Below are positions 13,086 to 23,465 of a stretch of 25,904 bases of DNA, piece after piece. Origin of the DNA: a virus. The position numbers and the translations under genes were made by a program. Every line of letters starts with the position of its first letter. Positions within the stretch are counted from its first letter, which is position 1. Location: positions 1 through 25,904 of IMG/VR virus record IMGVR_UViG_3300022074_000335. One strand, given 5' to 3'. Below the pieces are notes generated by a model. The model was not told the DNA's origin and did not search any database. It saw only the letters and a program-made list of their open reading frames with translations.

Positions 13086-15560
13086 ATGGTAAGAAGAACA
13101 GAAAAGCCACAACGCTACGGCAAGGGTGGTAGGTTCGGGGGTACACAAATATCGAGAGCTGGCATAAGTGCTATATCAGAGCAATCGAAAACTACAACCG
13201 ATGCACTAAAAGAACAGGCTCGTCAAGATTTACTTATTTCTAAAACGCAGATAAGCGGAATGGAGAGAAAGTATAAAACAGAAGAGCAAAACGCTAGTAA
13301 AGTATATAAGCTTGAAGTAGATGCACCTTATAAAGCACGTAGTAATGCTTTAAAGACTAATGCAGAAACTGAGATCAAGTCTTATAGAGATCAAGCAGCA
13401 GAGTATGATAGACTAGCTGGAGTATGGGGCAGACTTAGCCCCTCTCTTGCTAAAAACTTTCAAACCTTAGCACAGAATACAGAGGACTACATAGCTACAA
13501 CAAGTGCTATAGATGAGTTTAACACTCTAGCTGGTGATGGTACACTTGATAAAATTAAGTATACTTACAACAGAGTAGGACAGAACAACGCATTAGATAA
13601 TGCAGCAAACCAACAAACTAAACTACTAGATCAAGCTATCAATGGAGATCTAGACGCTGAACAAGAGTTTGACTATATGGGTCAGATTCTTAAGACTCGT
13701 AATCCAGTTCTTCAGAAGTTATTTTTTAATGATATAAAAACAAACTTTGATAGTATAGAACAGGATATGCTAGCCTCTGTCGAAGAACAAGGCGGCATCG
13801 ACAAACTAACGGCAACTAGATTATATCAAACTAGAGCTATACAATTATTAGATAGACTAGGTATTAATCCTAAATCAGAAACTGGTTTTAAAATACAAGA
13901 ACTATTTAGACAAAAAGGTCTAGCTAAAGAATCACAGCTATCTCTCGAGCAGCAGTTTATAGACCGTACAACAGTCATAGATACTGGTATAAATCAAATC
14001 AAAGCAGCTTTAGATTCTGGTAACTACAACGAAGCACAGGCTGTATGGAAAACAGTACAGAACAATGTATACTCTTTACCTGTCAAAAACAGAGAAGGTG
14101 TATATAGTAGAAAAATAACTCTTAACAAAGCAGATGAGTTTAGGTCTTGGGCTGAAGGTCTTGTAGGTGATAGTCGATTTGCCGGTGAAGGCGGATGGAT
14201 AGAATATCAGAAAGTAGTACTAGGTATTAGCGATGCTACACCTTATGGCTACGAGATTACTGGAGCCACTGGTAATAAGAATGCAAAGCATAATCGTATT
14301 ATAGGTAAGAACCCTAACTTACTCATGGGATTACGTGAGAAGTGGGAAGCAGCTGATCGCTCTAACACAAAAGCTATACAACATGTAAATGATCGTAGGC
14401 TACAAGCTGAAGCAAAACCATACATACAAAAACTTAGTTCTAATTTTTACAAGAATGCTGATGGTAGTATTAAACCTGAGTTCTATGCTGACTGGCAAAA
14501 AACAAACGGTAACAAATATGCTAGAGAAGCATTTGCTGAACTTATTGGATATGATTCAGAGAATGTAGATGTAAACACATTTAACTCTACACTCCTACAA
14601 TCATACAGACGTGGTGATTTGATGGCTACTTACATGACATGGGCTACAGATTATAACGACGAGAATCAGGAGATAGGTTTTATCATGAGAGACTTACAGG
14701 AACTAGCACGAGTTAGAGGTACTGAAGTCAAAGGTCTTGATGAAAAACTACTACCATTCTTTGAAAGCAAACTTAAAAAAGTATTAGGAGCTGACTCTTT
14801 AGAAGACGTAATGGATGAGTCCAGTACAGACAAAGCTAGAGAAATGCTTGGTGCTACATTAGCTGTATTCAGTGAAACAGCTGGTACAGGTAAAAGTGTA
14901 GAAGAACGCTTTAACGATGCTACTTCTGTAGTTGATGTACTACTAGGTATAGATAGCAAATCTGGAACAGCCTTACCTTTTGATGATAGAGGTTATCGTG
15001 GTCAAGGTGTGTTTAGACAGAAACGTACAAAAGATGGTAAGGTTTTATTTGTCAGAGACTCAGGTGTTGTATTTAACGGTATTACATCTATCGAAATTAA
15101 TGACAGATTAACTAATCAGTTTGGTAGTCAGGTCATGGGTGACAAGCGTAAGACATCTTTAATGAGTTTGATAAACGAACAAGTCAAAGATGGTCATATA
15201 AACTCTACTGACTTTTATAACTTTTTAAACAACGAACCACATAATAATAGATTTTTAAATCATATTGAAACAGATCAGCTCGAAGATGTGAATGCTGTAA
15301 AGCTTAAGAATGCTATCAAAAAGAAACTTGATACTAAAGCTGAACAGAAACAAACAGCTATACAGTGGGGAGCAGCTGAATGGTGTGATGATCATTTAGG
15401 TCCTACAGCTAACGGTGTATATGGTAAGAGCTTAAGCAAACAAGCTTTTGGTGTATGTATGCAGGCTTTAAAAAAAGAAGCAGACGTACAAGGTATACCC
15501 TTACATATGTTTTTAATAGATAATAATAATCCAATAATACAGAAATTTCTACGGAGATAA
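13086..15560 (+). CDS. Internal virion protein, T7 gp15-like
   Basis: 824 aa (T7 gp15 is 747). It starts with a basic, Gly-rich head (RRTEKPQRYGKGGRFGGTQI) and is otherwise soluble and mostly helical, with many Gln/Glu/Lys segments. No enzyme motif was found. Gene order gp14-gp15-gp16 and size make it the middle core protein, which in T7 builds the periplasmic part of the ejection channel. Near the C-terminus are two Cys (EWCDDHLG and GVCMQALK). No lysozyme or transglycosylase active-site pattern is visible. It is two bases from both neighbours' junctions and has only a weak ribosome binding site. Confidence 0.8.
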   Translation: MVRRTEKPQRYGKGGRFGGTQISRAGISAISEQSKTTTDALKEQARQDLLISKTQISGMERKYKTEEQNASKVYKLEVDAPYKARSNALKTNAETEIKSYRDQAAEYDRLAGVWGRLSPSLAKNFQTLAQNTEDYIATTSAIDEFNTLAGDGTLDKIKYTYNRVGQNNALDNAANQQTKLLDQAINGDLDAEQEFDYMGQILKTRNPVLQKLFFNDIKTNFDSIEQDMLASVEEQGGIDKLTATRLYQTRAIQLLDRLGINPKSETGFKIQELFRQKGLAKESQLSLEQQFIDRTTVIDTGINQIKAALDSGNYNEAQAVWKTVQNNVYSLPVKNREGVYSRKITLNKADEFRSWAEGLVGDSRFAGEGGWIEYQKVVLGISDATPYGYEITGATGNKNAKHNRIIGKNPNLLMGLREKWEAADRSNTKAIQHVNDRRLQAEAKPYIQKLSSNFYKNADGSIKPEFYADWQKTNGNKYAREAFAELIGYDSENVDVNTFNSTLLQSYRRGDLMATYMTWATDYNDENQEIGFIMRDLQELARVRGTEVKGLDEKLLPFFESKLKKVLGADSLEDVMDESSTDKAREMLGATLAVFSETAGTGKSVEERFNDATSVVDVLLGIDSKSGTALPFDDRGYRGQGVFRQKRTKDGKVLFVRDSGVVFNGITSIEINDRLTNQFGSQVMGDKRKTSLMSLINEQVKDGHINSTDFYNFLNNEPHNNRFLNHIETDQLEDVNAVKLKNAIKKKLDTKAEQKQTAIQWGAAEWCDDHLGPTANGVYGKSLSKQAFGVCMQALKKEADVQGIPLHMFLIDNNNPIIQKFLRR

Positions 15561-15562
15561 TA

Positions 15563-18500
15563 ATGAACGAAGAAGAACAAACATTAGAAGGTCTGGACTT
15601 TCTTGCACCAGAAGTGGAAGAACCAGTACAACCTGTTAAAGATGCTAGTCCTGTTTTCGCTGCTCCTTTCGGATACAAATTTGGTAACAGCTCCGTAGAT
15701 TTGGATATTAAAAAGAATCACGATACCATGCGTAATGAATACAGAGCATGGTGGGATCTGCCAAAAGGTGAACTGAAAGAACAGAAACAGGAAGAGTTTA
15801 GCCAGAAATACTATGGACTATCTGCTCAAGAAGTCAGAGAAAACCAACGTCAAGCAATGGCTGGCTCTAGTATGTACGGCTCATCTAATCCATTAAAAGT
15901 ATTAGATAACACATTGCAAGGTGTGTCAGCTCCCGGTTTAGGTACTGCTGACTTTGTAATGGATGCAGTGGGTACAATTATACCCGGCATGGGTAAGGTA
16001 GATGACGCATGGGATAAAGCTACAATGCTTGACAACCCTGCACATCAAGGTATACGTCGTATATCATCACTTGTGATACCCGGTATATTAGGTGGTAACA
16101 TGCTACAAGGTTCACTTAATGCAAAGTTTGCAGGCGGTGCATTATTGAGTAAGCCATGGTTTACAAAGCTACTCGCTACTGGTACATCACATGGTATATT
16201 GGATATGGGTATTACATATCTGAATGATATATCCGAAGAGCAGACTATGACTGATGATCTTAGTCAAATGTTTCCTAAGACATTTGGACCCGGTGGAAGA
16301 TTACCATTGTTAGATTTCTTTAGAACTAACGATAGTGAAAGTCCACAGATGCGTAAGCTAAAGAATACATTAGAAGCTGCACCATTGGCTGCCTTTGGTA
16401 GCGTGATTGGTGGTTATGCTGATCTTAAAAAAGGTTATAAATCCATGGACTGGATGGAGCCTTTAGACGAAGCAGCTACAGCTTATAAACAAACTAACTT
16501 ACAATTAGGTGCTGAAAACGACGCATTAATAAGATTACAAGAGATAGACGAGTTGCTAGCTCTTGGTAATGAAAACATGAGTAGAGCTACACAAGATTTA
16601 CTTATTAATGAAAAAATAGCTCTTGAAGATTCTATAGGTCGTACTAAAAATTTAGATGATGTAGCACGTCAGGAAGAAGCTTTTAAAGCAATCGAAGACG
16701 AAGCTGCAATAGATAGAAAACTTGGTGACTCTGAGCAGTTAGAGTTAGACATAAATGGATTAGATCCTGACCTTAATGCTAACCTACTTGATGATGCAGC
16801 TAAAGCTAAACAAAGCACACCTCCCGGGAACGTAGCTAAAAATATGGCAGATACAACTGCTATTAAGAATGGCGATGACTTTTCTACAGGAGACCCAGCT
16901 CCCGTTATTACAGACTCTATGAGACGTAAAGGTCTTTTAGTAGGTCCTACATCACGTGGTGCAGTTATGGGTGTAGCTGAAGAAGCTAGAGACATAGGTA
17001 GATTTAATGCTGTTGTCGATGGTATCAGGTATGGTAGTAAAGAAATGAATGCTGCTGCATGGGGTATCTTTAATGATATTATATCCTCACCTTCTGTAGA
17101 TGATCTACGTGAAGTATTTGCTAGTAGTAAAGATGTTAAGAATCTACTTGGTGGACTATTTAGAGTCGAGTATGTATCAGAAGACCAAGCTCGTGGTATA
17201 GCATTTGGTATTAAGTATTTGTTTGACAGATTCTTAGGTAGACCTATTGCTGAATCATCTGCTAGAGTTATGGATACACTAGGCAGAGAGATAGATACTA
17301 TGGCTGGTGCACTAGATGAAATGGCTCCCTCTGTAGATAGAAACCGTGCTATGGATTTAATTATACAAAAGCTTGAGTTTCTACTAGATGAGTATGCACT
17401 TAACAAATACATATCTGGTTGGCAGTTACGTAACAAAAACTGGTTTGACCAAACACCTCCAGCAACTGCTAGAGAAGCTATCGAAACTTTGACAGCTGAG
17501 TTTACAGAAGTAGAAAATGCTCTACATGCTAAAAACAAAGCATTTACTAAAGAACTAAAACGATTAAAGAAAGAACAGCCCGAAGCTTTAAAACCTTTAA
17601 TGGACGCATTCTCATTAACTAATGGTGATGTAGATAGTCAGATGAAGTTATCGAAGTGGGTAGAAAGCCAGATGTCACCGTTAGGATTGATTAAAAGTCC
17701 TGACCCTAAGAACATGAACTTGTTTGCTAAGGTTGTATGGGGCGTACGTTACAACAATATGTTGTCAGGTATATCTGCATTCAATGCTGGACTAACTAAC
17801 AGTCTACAGTTACTCGCTAAAACAATACATTTAGCATATGGTCATGCTTTAACTATACCTTTTGCACCAAGAAGTGGTGTAGCTGGATTAAAACGTACTC
17901 TTTATTATAACACTGGTTTATTTGAAACAAACAAACGAGCTCTTACAGACGCTTATCGTTTGATGAAGAAAGTAAACAATGATCCAAAAGCTATGTTAAA
18001 TGCAGTTCGTAAGGACTATGTATTTAAGACTGATAAAGAGTGGAATATACTCGAGGATTATGTTAAGGTATACGAGAAGCAAGGTAACTGGGGTAAGGCT
18101 TATCAATTTAAGATAATGTCTGCCATGAAACAGATGGCTGGTATGAAAGCTATGCGATACGGTATGACAGGTCTGGTATTTCCAGATGCTTATACAGGAT
18201 CTCATGTTGCTACTCACATATCACGCTTAAATGCTTATACAGATGTACTTGCAGACCAAGGTTTTCCAAACTTAAAGATGCTTAAACAGGCAGAGCAAGA
18301 AAACTATTCTAAATACTTTGATAAAGACGGACTCATTAAAGATGATGTTGTTAAAGCATTAACTAGCGATATAGCACTAAACACAGATGATGGGTTATCA
18401 ACCTATCTAACTGAAGCAACTACAGCTTATCCTGTACTAAAAGAAGTCATGGCGTTTCCACGTACAGCTTCTAACTACATGAAAGTTGGATTGTCCTACA

Positions 18501-19750
18501 CACCTGTATCAGCTATACCCGGCATGAATAAGTATTCTAAGACTATTTATGCTAGAACAGATTCAGACATAGCTGAGGCTCTTTTAGAGCATGGTATTGA
18601 TATGGCTAAGACACGTAATGCTCGTGTTATATTTGAAGACTTACGAGCTGAGTATGTAGGCAGACAAGCGTTTGCTAACACTCTAGTAGGTACATTATTT
18701 AGTTATGCTGTAGGTGGTAACATACGTGGTAATTTACATCATAATGCAAAGACTCGACAAGATCAAATGAGTCAAGGTCTAGATCCTAAAACTATATGGG
18801 TTCCCGGTCTAAACAAGTGGATAAGCTATAAAGGCTGGATAGGTCTAGAACATGTACTTGCACCTCTAGGTGACTTAGCTATGTACATGAAAGATGCTGA
18901 TGAGCATATAATCGAAAACTGGCAATCAAAGATAGCATGGACTATAGGTGCTACATTTTTAAATGATACACCGTTGTATGGTCTAGAAAGAATCTTTGAT
19001 ATACTTAATGGTAATCCACGTGCAGCCTCTCAGTTTATAGCTGGTGCTGCTAGCTCGATGGTTCCTTTGAGTGGTGGATTAAATGTGATAGCTAATGCTA
19101 TACACTCCGCACAAAAAGATATTGAAACTGATATAGGTCAATTCTTTAAGAACAGACTACCCGGTCTAAAAGGTACTCTACCTTCTGAAATAAATCCTAT
19201 AGATGGTTTACCAGTTCAAGATGCAGCTAACCCAGCTCTCGCAGCTGTTAACGCATTTAGCCCTATAAAGTTTAGTGATGAAGTTAAACCGTATATGCAG
19301 TTTTTACATGACATACGTTATAACGGACTCGGAGCTTTAGCCAAAGATAGTACAGGATCTTATGAATGGTCAGCAACTGATAGACAGATCGTCTTTAAAT
19401 ATTTAGGCGAAATGAATTTAGAGAAAGAAATAATGAGAATTTCTAGCCGAGCAAGCAATCAAAAGGTTATCAAAGATCTTACAGGTCTTAGATCCAGAGG
19501 TGGCCCCGGTGAAGATACAATTAAGTTAAAGTCAAGACTCTCACCTGTACATAGGGAAATAGATTTACTACTTAATAATGCTTTAAAGATGGCTGAAATG
19601 CGATACCTTAAAGATCAACCACTCATCCAACAAGCTATTGTAAACGCACAATTAGCAAAACAAAAAATGAAAGAAGGCGACGTAGAAGGTGCAGAAATTC
19701 TGCAAAAGAAAGACGCCGAAATCAAACAACTAATCAAATACGGTAACTAA
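15563..19750 (+). CDS. Internal virion protein, T7 gp16-like (no N-terminal transglycosylase)
   Basis: 1395 aa (T7 gp16 is 1318), the largest gene in the window and last of the core set. T7 gp16 begins with a lytic transglycosylase domain (ES..P...S..G..GLMQ type). Here the first 100 residues are acidic and charged and contain no such motif. Hydrophobic or amphipathic stretches at about 130-143, 168-200 and 280-300 could enter the membrane. Residues 330-430 are an acidic, Asp/Ala-rich helical linker. The C-terminus is a Lys/Gln/Ala helix (QLAKQKMKEGDVEGAEILQK). By analogy it forms the inner-membrane end of the ejection channel. GGAG at 15553-15556 is a good ribosome binding site. Confidence 0.82.
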   Translation: MNEEEQTLEGLDFLAPEVEEPVQPVKDASPVFAAPFGYKFGNSSVDLDIKKNHDTMRNEYRAWWDLPKGELKEQKQEEFSQKYYGLSAQEVRENQRQAMAGSSMYGSSNPLKVLDNTLQGVSAPGLGTADFVMDAVGTIIPGMGKVDDAWDKATMLDNPAHQGIRRISSLVIPGILGGNMLQGSLNAKFAGGALLSKPWFTKLLATGTSHGILDMGITYLNDISEEQTMTDDLSQMFPKTFGPGGRLPLLDFFRTNDSESPQMRKLKNTLEAAPLAAFGSVIGGYADLKKGYKSMDWMEPLDEAATAYKQTNLQLGAENDALIRLQEIDELLALGNENMSRATQDLLINEKIALEDSIGRTKNLDDVARQEEAFKAIEDEAAIDRKLGDSEQLELDINGLDPDLNANLLDDAAKAKQSTPPGNVAKNMADTTAIKNGDDFSTGDPAPVITDSMRRKGLLVGPTSRGAVMGVAEEARDIGRFNAVVDGIRYGSKEMNAAAWGIFNDIISSPSVDDLREVFASSKDVKNLLGGLFRVEYVSEDQARGIAFGIKYLFDRFLGRPIAESSARVMDTLGREIDTMAGALDEMAPSVDRNRAMDLIIQKLEFLLDEYALNKYISGWQLRNKNWFDQTPPATAREAIETLTAEFTEVENALHAKNKAFTKELKRLKKEQPEALKPLMDAFSLTNGDVDSQMKLSKWVESQMSPLGLIKSPDPKNMNLFAKVVWGVRYNNMLSGISAFNAGLTNSLQLLAKTIHLAYGHALTIPFAPRSGVAGLKRTLYYNTGLFETNKRALTDAYRLMKKVNNDPKAMLNAVRKDYVFKTDKEWNILEDYVKVYEKQGNWGKAYQFKIMSAMKQMAGMKAMRYGMTGLVFPDAYTGSHVATHISRLNAYTDVLADQGFPNLKMLKQAEQENYSKYFDKDGLIKDDVVKALTSDIALNTDDGLSTYLTEATTAYPVLKEVMAFPRTASNYMKVGLSYTPVSAIPGMNKYSKTIYARTDSDIAEALLEHGIDMAKTRNARVIFEDLRAEYVGRQAFANTLVGTLFSYAVGGNIRGNLHHNAKTRQDQMSQGLDPKTIWVPGLNKWISYKGWIGLEHVLAPLGDLAMYMKDADEHIIENWQSKIAWTIGATFLNDTPLYGLERIFDILNGNPRAASQFIAGAASSMVPLSGGLNVIANAIHSAQKDIETDIGQFFKNRLPGLKGTLPSEINPIDGLPVQDAANPALAAVNAFSPIKFSDEVKPYMQFLHDIRYNGLGALAKDSTGSYEWSATDRQIVFKYLGEMNLEKEIMRISSRASNQKVIKDLTGLRSRGGPGEDTIKLKSRLSPVHREIDLLLNNALKMAEMRYLKDQPLIQQAIVNAQLAKQKMKEGDVEGAEILQKKDAEIKQLIKYGN

Positions 19751-19753
19751 CTT

Positions 19754-22700
19754 ATGAGTGCTGTTATACAAAACGAATATACTGGAAACAATAGTACTAC
19801 AACGTACTCCTTTACATTCCCATATCTTAAGACCTCAGACATCAAAGCAAGTCTGGACGGTGTGGATACGACGGCATTTACATTGCCTAATGCAACCACG
19901 TTACAATTTAATACTGCTCCCGGTAGTGGAGTCAAAATCAAAATATTTAGACAAACCAGTGTTGACACTTTAACAGCAACATTTTATGCTGGATCAGCTA
20001 TCAAGTCAGAAGATCTAAACGACAACTTTACACAAAACCTGTACAAAACACAGGAGGTTGGAGCTCGTTTTATCAGTAACCTTGGTGGTACAATGACTGG
20101 TGATCTAAACATGGGTGAAGATACTGTTATTAAGTTTGAAGGTGCAACAGATGATGCACACGAGACTACTATAACAGTAGCTGATCCTACAGCAGATCGT
20201 ACAATTACATTCCCTAACGTCACTGGTAACGTAGTTACTACAGGTGACACAGGTACTGTTGCTACAGGTATGATTGCAGCTGATGCTGTGACTGGTGCTA
20301 AGATAGCTGATGACCAAATCAACTCAGAACACTATGTAGACGGATCTATAGATACACAACACATAGCTGATGCACAAGTTACAACTGCTAAAATAGCTGA
20401 CAGCAATGTCACTACAGGTAAGCTAGCAGCAGATGCAGTAACAGCTGCTAAACTTGCAGACAATGCAGTTGTAACAGCTAACATTGTAGATGCAAATGTG
20501 ACTACAGCTAAGATTGCAGCAGACGCAGTTAACGGTACAAAGATAGCTGACAACAGTATAGACTCAGAACATTATGTAGATGGATCTATAGATAATGCAC
20601 ACTTAGCTAACAACTCAGTAACACTTGCTAAGATGGCAGATGATTCTGTCGGAACTGCTGAACTTGTAGATGGTAGTGTAGATACTGCTAGACTAGCTGA
20701 TAACTCAGTAACACTTGCTAAGATGACTGACAACTCTGTTGGTACATCTGAAGTAGTTGATGCAGCAGTGACTACAGCTAAGATAGCAGACAATGCTGTT
20801 ACAATGGCAAAGCTTGCTAGCGGTACACTGCCTACAGATATTACTGTAGCAAGTGCTAACCTAGTAGACGGTACAGTCGCTACAGCTGATATAGCTGACA
20901 ACGCAATTACATCTGGAAAAATAGCAGCTGGTGCTGTTGATTCTACAGATATAGGTAGTGGTGTTATAGATACTGTTCACATAGGTAGTTCTCAAGTTAC
21001 AACTCCTAAGATAGCTGACAGTAATGTGACTACAGCTAAGATCACAGATGCTAACGTAACTACAGCTAAGATAGCTAATGATGCTATTACGATTGGTAAG
21101 TTAGGTTGTGAGCAAACAACTATATCTGACAGCGACTCTCACATTCCAACATCTGGAGCTGTGGTAGATTATGTTGCTGCACAGCTAGCACCTCTTGGTG
21201 GTCTTGAAGTAATAGCTACAGAAATACTATTTCCAAATACACAACCTAGCTCTGGTGTAGTTATATCTATATCTGATGCAGGCGGTGTAGTAGTTAATGG
21301 ATCAGGTGTAAGTACAACTGGTAGAACAGTTGGTGGTAGTACTGTTACTATTAACGGATTCCCTGCTAGTCTTCAAAGTAAGACAATGGCAGCTGACTTA
21401 GGTCTTATGGTAAGTTCTACTGGCTCAGGTCAGGTATATAACTATCATAAACTATTAGCTAAAGAAGCTGACGTAGAACAATTAAGTAATGACATAAATG
21501 ATTTCGCATCAAGATATAGAGTCGGTTCGACGAACCCTACAAGTTCTCTTGATAATGGTGATTTGTTCTTTAATACTGGCACGGGTAAAATGCTTGTATA
21601 TAATGGAACTAATACTGCATGGGAAGAAGTACAGTCTATAGGTAACTTCTTTATCTCTACATTTAGTGAAGCATTTGATGGTAGTAGAACACAGTTTACT
21701 CTATCTAATGCACCAACAAATGTACAACAGGTATTACTCTCCTTAAATGGTGTAGTACAAAAACCCGGTACAGCATTTACATTATCAGGTTCAACAGTAA
21801 CACTCGCTTCAGCTCCAGCATCAGGTACAGACTTTTTTGCTGTAGTTATGGGTAGTACTGTTAACATTGGTACACCAAGTAACAATACAGTAAGTACAGC
21901 AGTACTGCAAGACGATTCAGTTACTTCAGCTAAGATTGCTGCGAGTAATGTTACAGCAACTGAACTCGGTGCAAATGCAGTTATAACTTCTAAGATTGCA
22001 GACGATGCAGTTACAGCAGCTAAACTCGCAAGTAATGCAGTATTAACAGCTTCTATTGCAAATTATGCAGTGACAGGTGTAAAAATAGCAGCAGAAATTG
22101 ATAACAGTCATCTTACAGCAACAGCAAATATAGCTGGATCAAAATTAGCTGATGGAGGAATATCTACAGCTAAACTAGCAGATGATGCAGTTACTGCTGC
22201 AAAGCTCGCTAACACATCAGTAACAGCAGCAAGCTATGGATCATCAACATCTATACCTTCTATTACTGTCGATGCACAGGGTAGAATTACAGCAGCATCT
22301 GGTAACACAGTTAACACAGATCTAGTCGGTGACACATCACCACAGCTAGGCGGTGACTTAGATACGAACAGCTTTGAGATTAGTTTAGATGATAGTCACG
22401 CTGTTAAATTTGGGGATGGTAATGATTTACAAATTTATCACGATGGAAATGTTAATATTATTAATTCTACTAACAACGGAACTTTAAAATTCCAAAGAGG
22501 TGGTTCAGATGTTTTTGAAATAAAATCAACTGGGTTACAAGGTATAGATAGTAAAAAAGTAATGCTTGGAACAAGTGATGATTTGCAACTTTTTCATGAT
22601 GGCACGCACAGTTACATAGAAGCAAATAACACAGGTAATTTATATGTAGGAACTGTTCATAGTGCAAACTTAATTCTCGTATCAGGTAATACTGGTAGAT

Positions 22701-22942
22701 GGTCATTAAGCACTTCTGGTCATTTATTGCCTGAAGCTAATAACACTTATGACATAGGTACATCATCTTACAGAGTAAGAAACATCTACACCAATGACCT
22801 TCACTTATCTAACGAAGGACATTCAAACGAAGTAGATGGTACATGGGGTGACTGGACAATACAGGAAGGAGAATCAGACTTGTTCTTAAAAAATAACCGT
22901 TCTGGTAAGAAGTACAAATTTAATTTAACGGAGGTATCATAA
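19754..22942 (+). CDS. Tail fibre protein, T7 gp17-like N-terminus with decapeptide repeat shaft
   Basis: 1062 aa (T7 gp17 is 553). Residues 1-105 match the T7 tail-fibre N-terminal attachment domain (NEYTGNNSTTTYSFTFPYLK ... SAIKSEDLNDNFTQNLYKTQ). Residues 171-450 are about 28 ten-residue repeats of the type (T)TAKIADxxV. A globular part at 450-700 contains a second T7-fibre-like beta module (SEAFDGSRTQFTLSNAP..). A second repeat block spans about 713-826. The end carries phage adhesin modules common in marine phages (DLVGDTSPQLGGDLDTNS, DLQIYHDG, RNIYTNDLHLSNEG, GTWGDWTIQEGE). The fibre binds the host surface; the shaft is likely a trimeric beta-helix. Confidence 0.92.
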   Translation: MSAVIQNEYTGNNSTTTYSFTFPYLKTSDIKASLDGVDTTAFTLPNATTLQFNTAPGSGVKIKIFRQTSVDTLTATFYAGSAIKSEDLNDNFTQNLYKTQEVGARFISNLGGTMTGDLNMGEDTVIKFEGATDDAHETTITVADPTADRTITFPNVTGNVVTTGDTGTVATGMIAADAVTGAKIADDQINSEHYVDGSIDTQHIADAQVTTAKIADSNVTTGKLAADAVTAAKLADNAVVTANIVDANVTTAKIAADAVNGTKIADNSIDSEHYVDGSIDNAHLANNSVTLAKMADDSVGTAELVDGSVDTARLADNSVTLAKMTDNSVGTSEVVDAAVTTAKIADNAVTMAKLASGTLPTDITVASANLVDGTVATADIADNAITSGKIAAGAVDSTDIGSGVIDTVHIGSSQVTTPKIADSNVTTAKITDANVTTAKIANDAITIGKLGCEQTTISDSDSHIPTSGAVVDYVAAQLAPLGGLEVIATEILFPNTQPSSGVVISISDAGGVVVNGSGVSTTGRTVGGSTVTINGFPASLQSKTMAADLGLMVSSTGSGQVYNYHKLLAKEADVEQLSNDINDFASRYRVGSTNPTSSLDNGDLFFNTGTGKMLVYNGTNTAWEEVQSIGNFFISTFSEAFDGSRTQFTLSNAPTNVQQVLLSLNGVVQKPGTAFTLSGSTVTLASAPASGTDFFAVVMGSTVNIGTPSNNTVSTAVLQDDSVTSAKIAASNVTATELGANAVITSKIADDAVTAAKLASNAVLTASIANYAVTGVKIAAEIDNSHLTATANIAGSKLADGGISTAKLADDAVTAAKLANTSVTAASYGSSTSIPSITVDAQGRITAASGNTVNTDLVGDTSPQLGGDLDTNSFEISLDDSHAVKFGDGNDLQIYHDGNVNIINSTNNGTLKFQRGGSDVFEIKSTGLQGIDSKKVMLGTSDDLQLFHDGTHSYIEANNTGNLYVGTVHSANLILVSGNTGRWSLSTSGHLLPEANNTYDIGTSSYRVRNIYTNDLHLSNEGHSNEVDGTWGDWTIQEGESDLFLKNNRSGKKYKFNLTEVS
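20264..21103 (+). repeat. Decapeptide repeat array in the tail fibre shaft
   Basis: Thirty-base in-frame units coding ten-residue repeats with a hydrophobic-Ala-Asp and V-T pattern (for example TAKIADSNVT). The first 18-19 units are in strict register from residue 171 to about 355. A short insert (SGTLPTDITVASANLVDG) shifts the phase, and the array then resumes to residue 450. A second copy of a subset (SEHYVDGSID at 191 and 271) shows internal duplication of an 80-residue block. Confidence 0.9.
21890..22230 (+). repeat. Second decapeptide repeat block in the tail fibre
   Basis: About eleven units of the same type (SVTSAKIAASNVTATELGAN and so on, to TAAKLANTSV). The register is less regular, with an insert at AAEIDNSHLTATANIAGS. 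It sits just before the DLVGDTSPQLGG module, as does the array in the second fibre gene. Confidence 0.8.
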
Positions 22943-23463
22943 TGGCTATTATTTTTCCTAACTCCCAACTTGGCGAAGTTATGGGTGAGTCTTGGAGGAT
23001 TACTTCACAATTTTCTGGCGATAATAACTTTTTAGGTGGTAACAGCTTGACTAATTGGGAAAGGTCAGATGATGTTTATGGAGGAACTACTTTATCTTCT
23101 GGGAATATTCTTTCAGAAAGTAATGGTTCATTTACCTTTGGTGCAGATTATTATGGTTACTATTTAATAATTTGGCAGCACTATATGTACTATAACGACA
23201 ATAATAGATATGGTGAATTTAAGCTGCAAGTTAGTTGGAATAGTGGTGCTAACTGGGATAATCATGGTTATGCTACGGCAAGTATATCTCCTAATACAAG
23301 TGAAAACTACAACCAATGTGCTACTGCTACGTCTACGGTTTTTGCGGGTGCTGCAACAAGACTTAGATTTGATCTTTCACAACATAACAATAGTGCTGTT
23401 ACATATGGTGAAACTACTGCACAAGCAACTGGATTTTCAATTATTAGAATAGCGGACGCATAA
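22942..23463 (+). CDS. Small tail-tip/adhesin-like protein (173 aa), function unknown
   Basis: I do not recognise a named family. The sequence is rich in Asn, Ser, Gly, Tyr and Trp with alternating strand patterns (YYGYYLIIWQHYMYYNDNNR, FKLQVSWNSGANWDNHGYAT), as expected for a beta-sandwich such as those at fibre tips. It starts on the last base of the fibre gene's stop with a strong GGAGG in front, so it is made with the fibre. A fibre-tip receptor-binding or fibre-capping subunit is the likely role (inference from context). One Cys; no signal peptide. Confidence 0.65.
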   Translation: MAIIFPNSQLGEVMGESWRITSQFSGDNNFLGGNSLTNWERSDDVYGGTTLSSGNILSESNGSFTFGADYYGYYLIIWQHYMYYNDNNRYGEFKLQVSWNSGANWDNHGYATASISPNTSENYNQCATATSTVFAGAATRLRFDLSQHNNSAVTYGETTAQATGFSIIRIADA

Positions 23464-23465
23464 AC

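Noticed and set aside
16669-17538. 289-codon open frame on the minus strand
   Set aside because: It lies wholly inside the gp16-like gene, is Ser/Leu-rich as expected for a shadow of a codon-biased gene, and would be the only minus-strand gene in the window.
19984-20901. Minus-strand frames across the fibre repeats
   Set aside because: Ala/Val/Thr/Ser-rich translations mirror the + strand decapeptide repeats; they are by-products of the repeat.
20264-21103. CRISPR-like or non-coding tandem repeat
   Set aside because: The 30-base periodicity is in frame, degenerate at third positions and codes decapeptides; there are no spacers or constant repeats.
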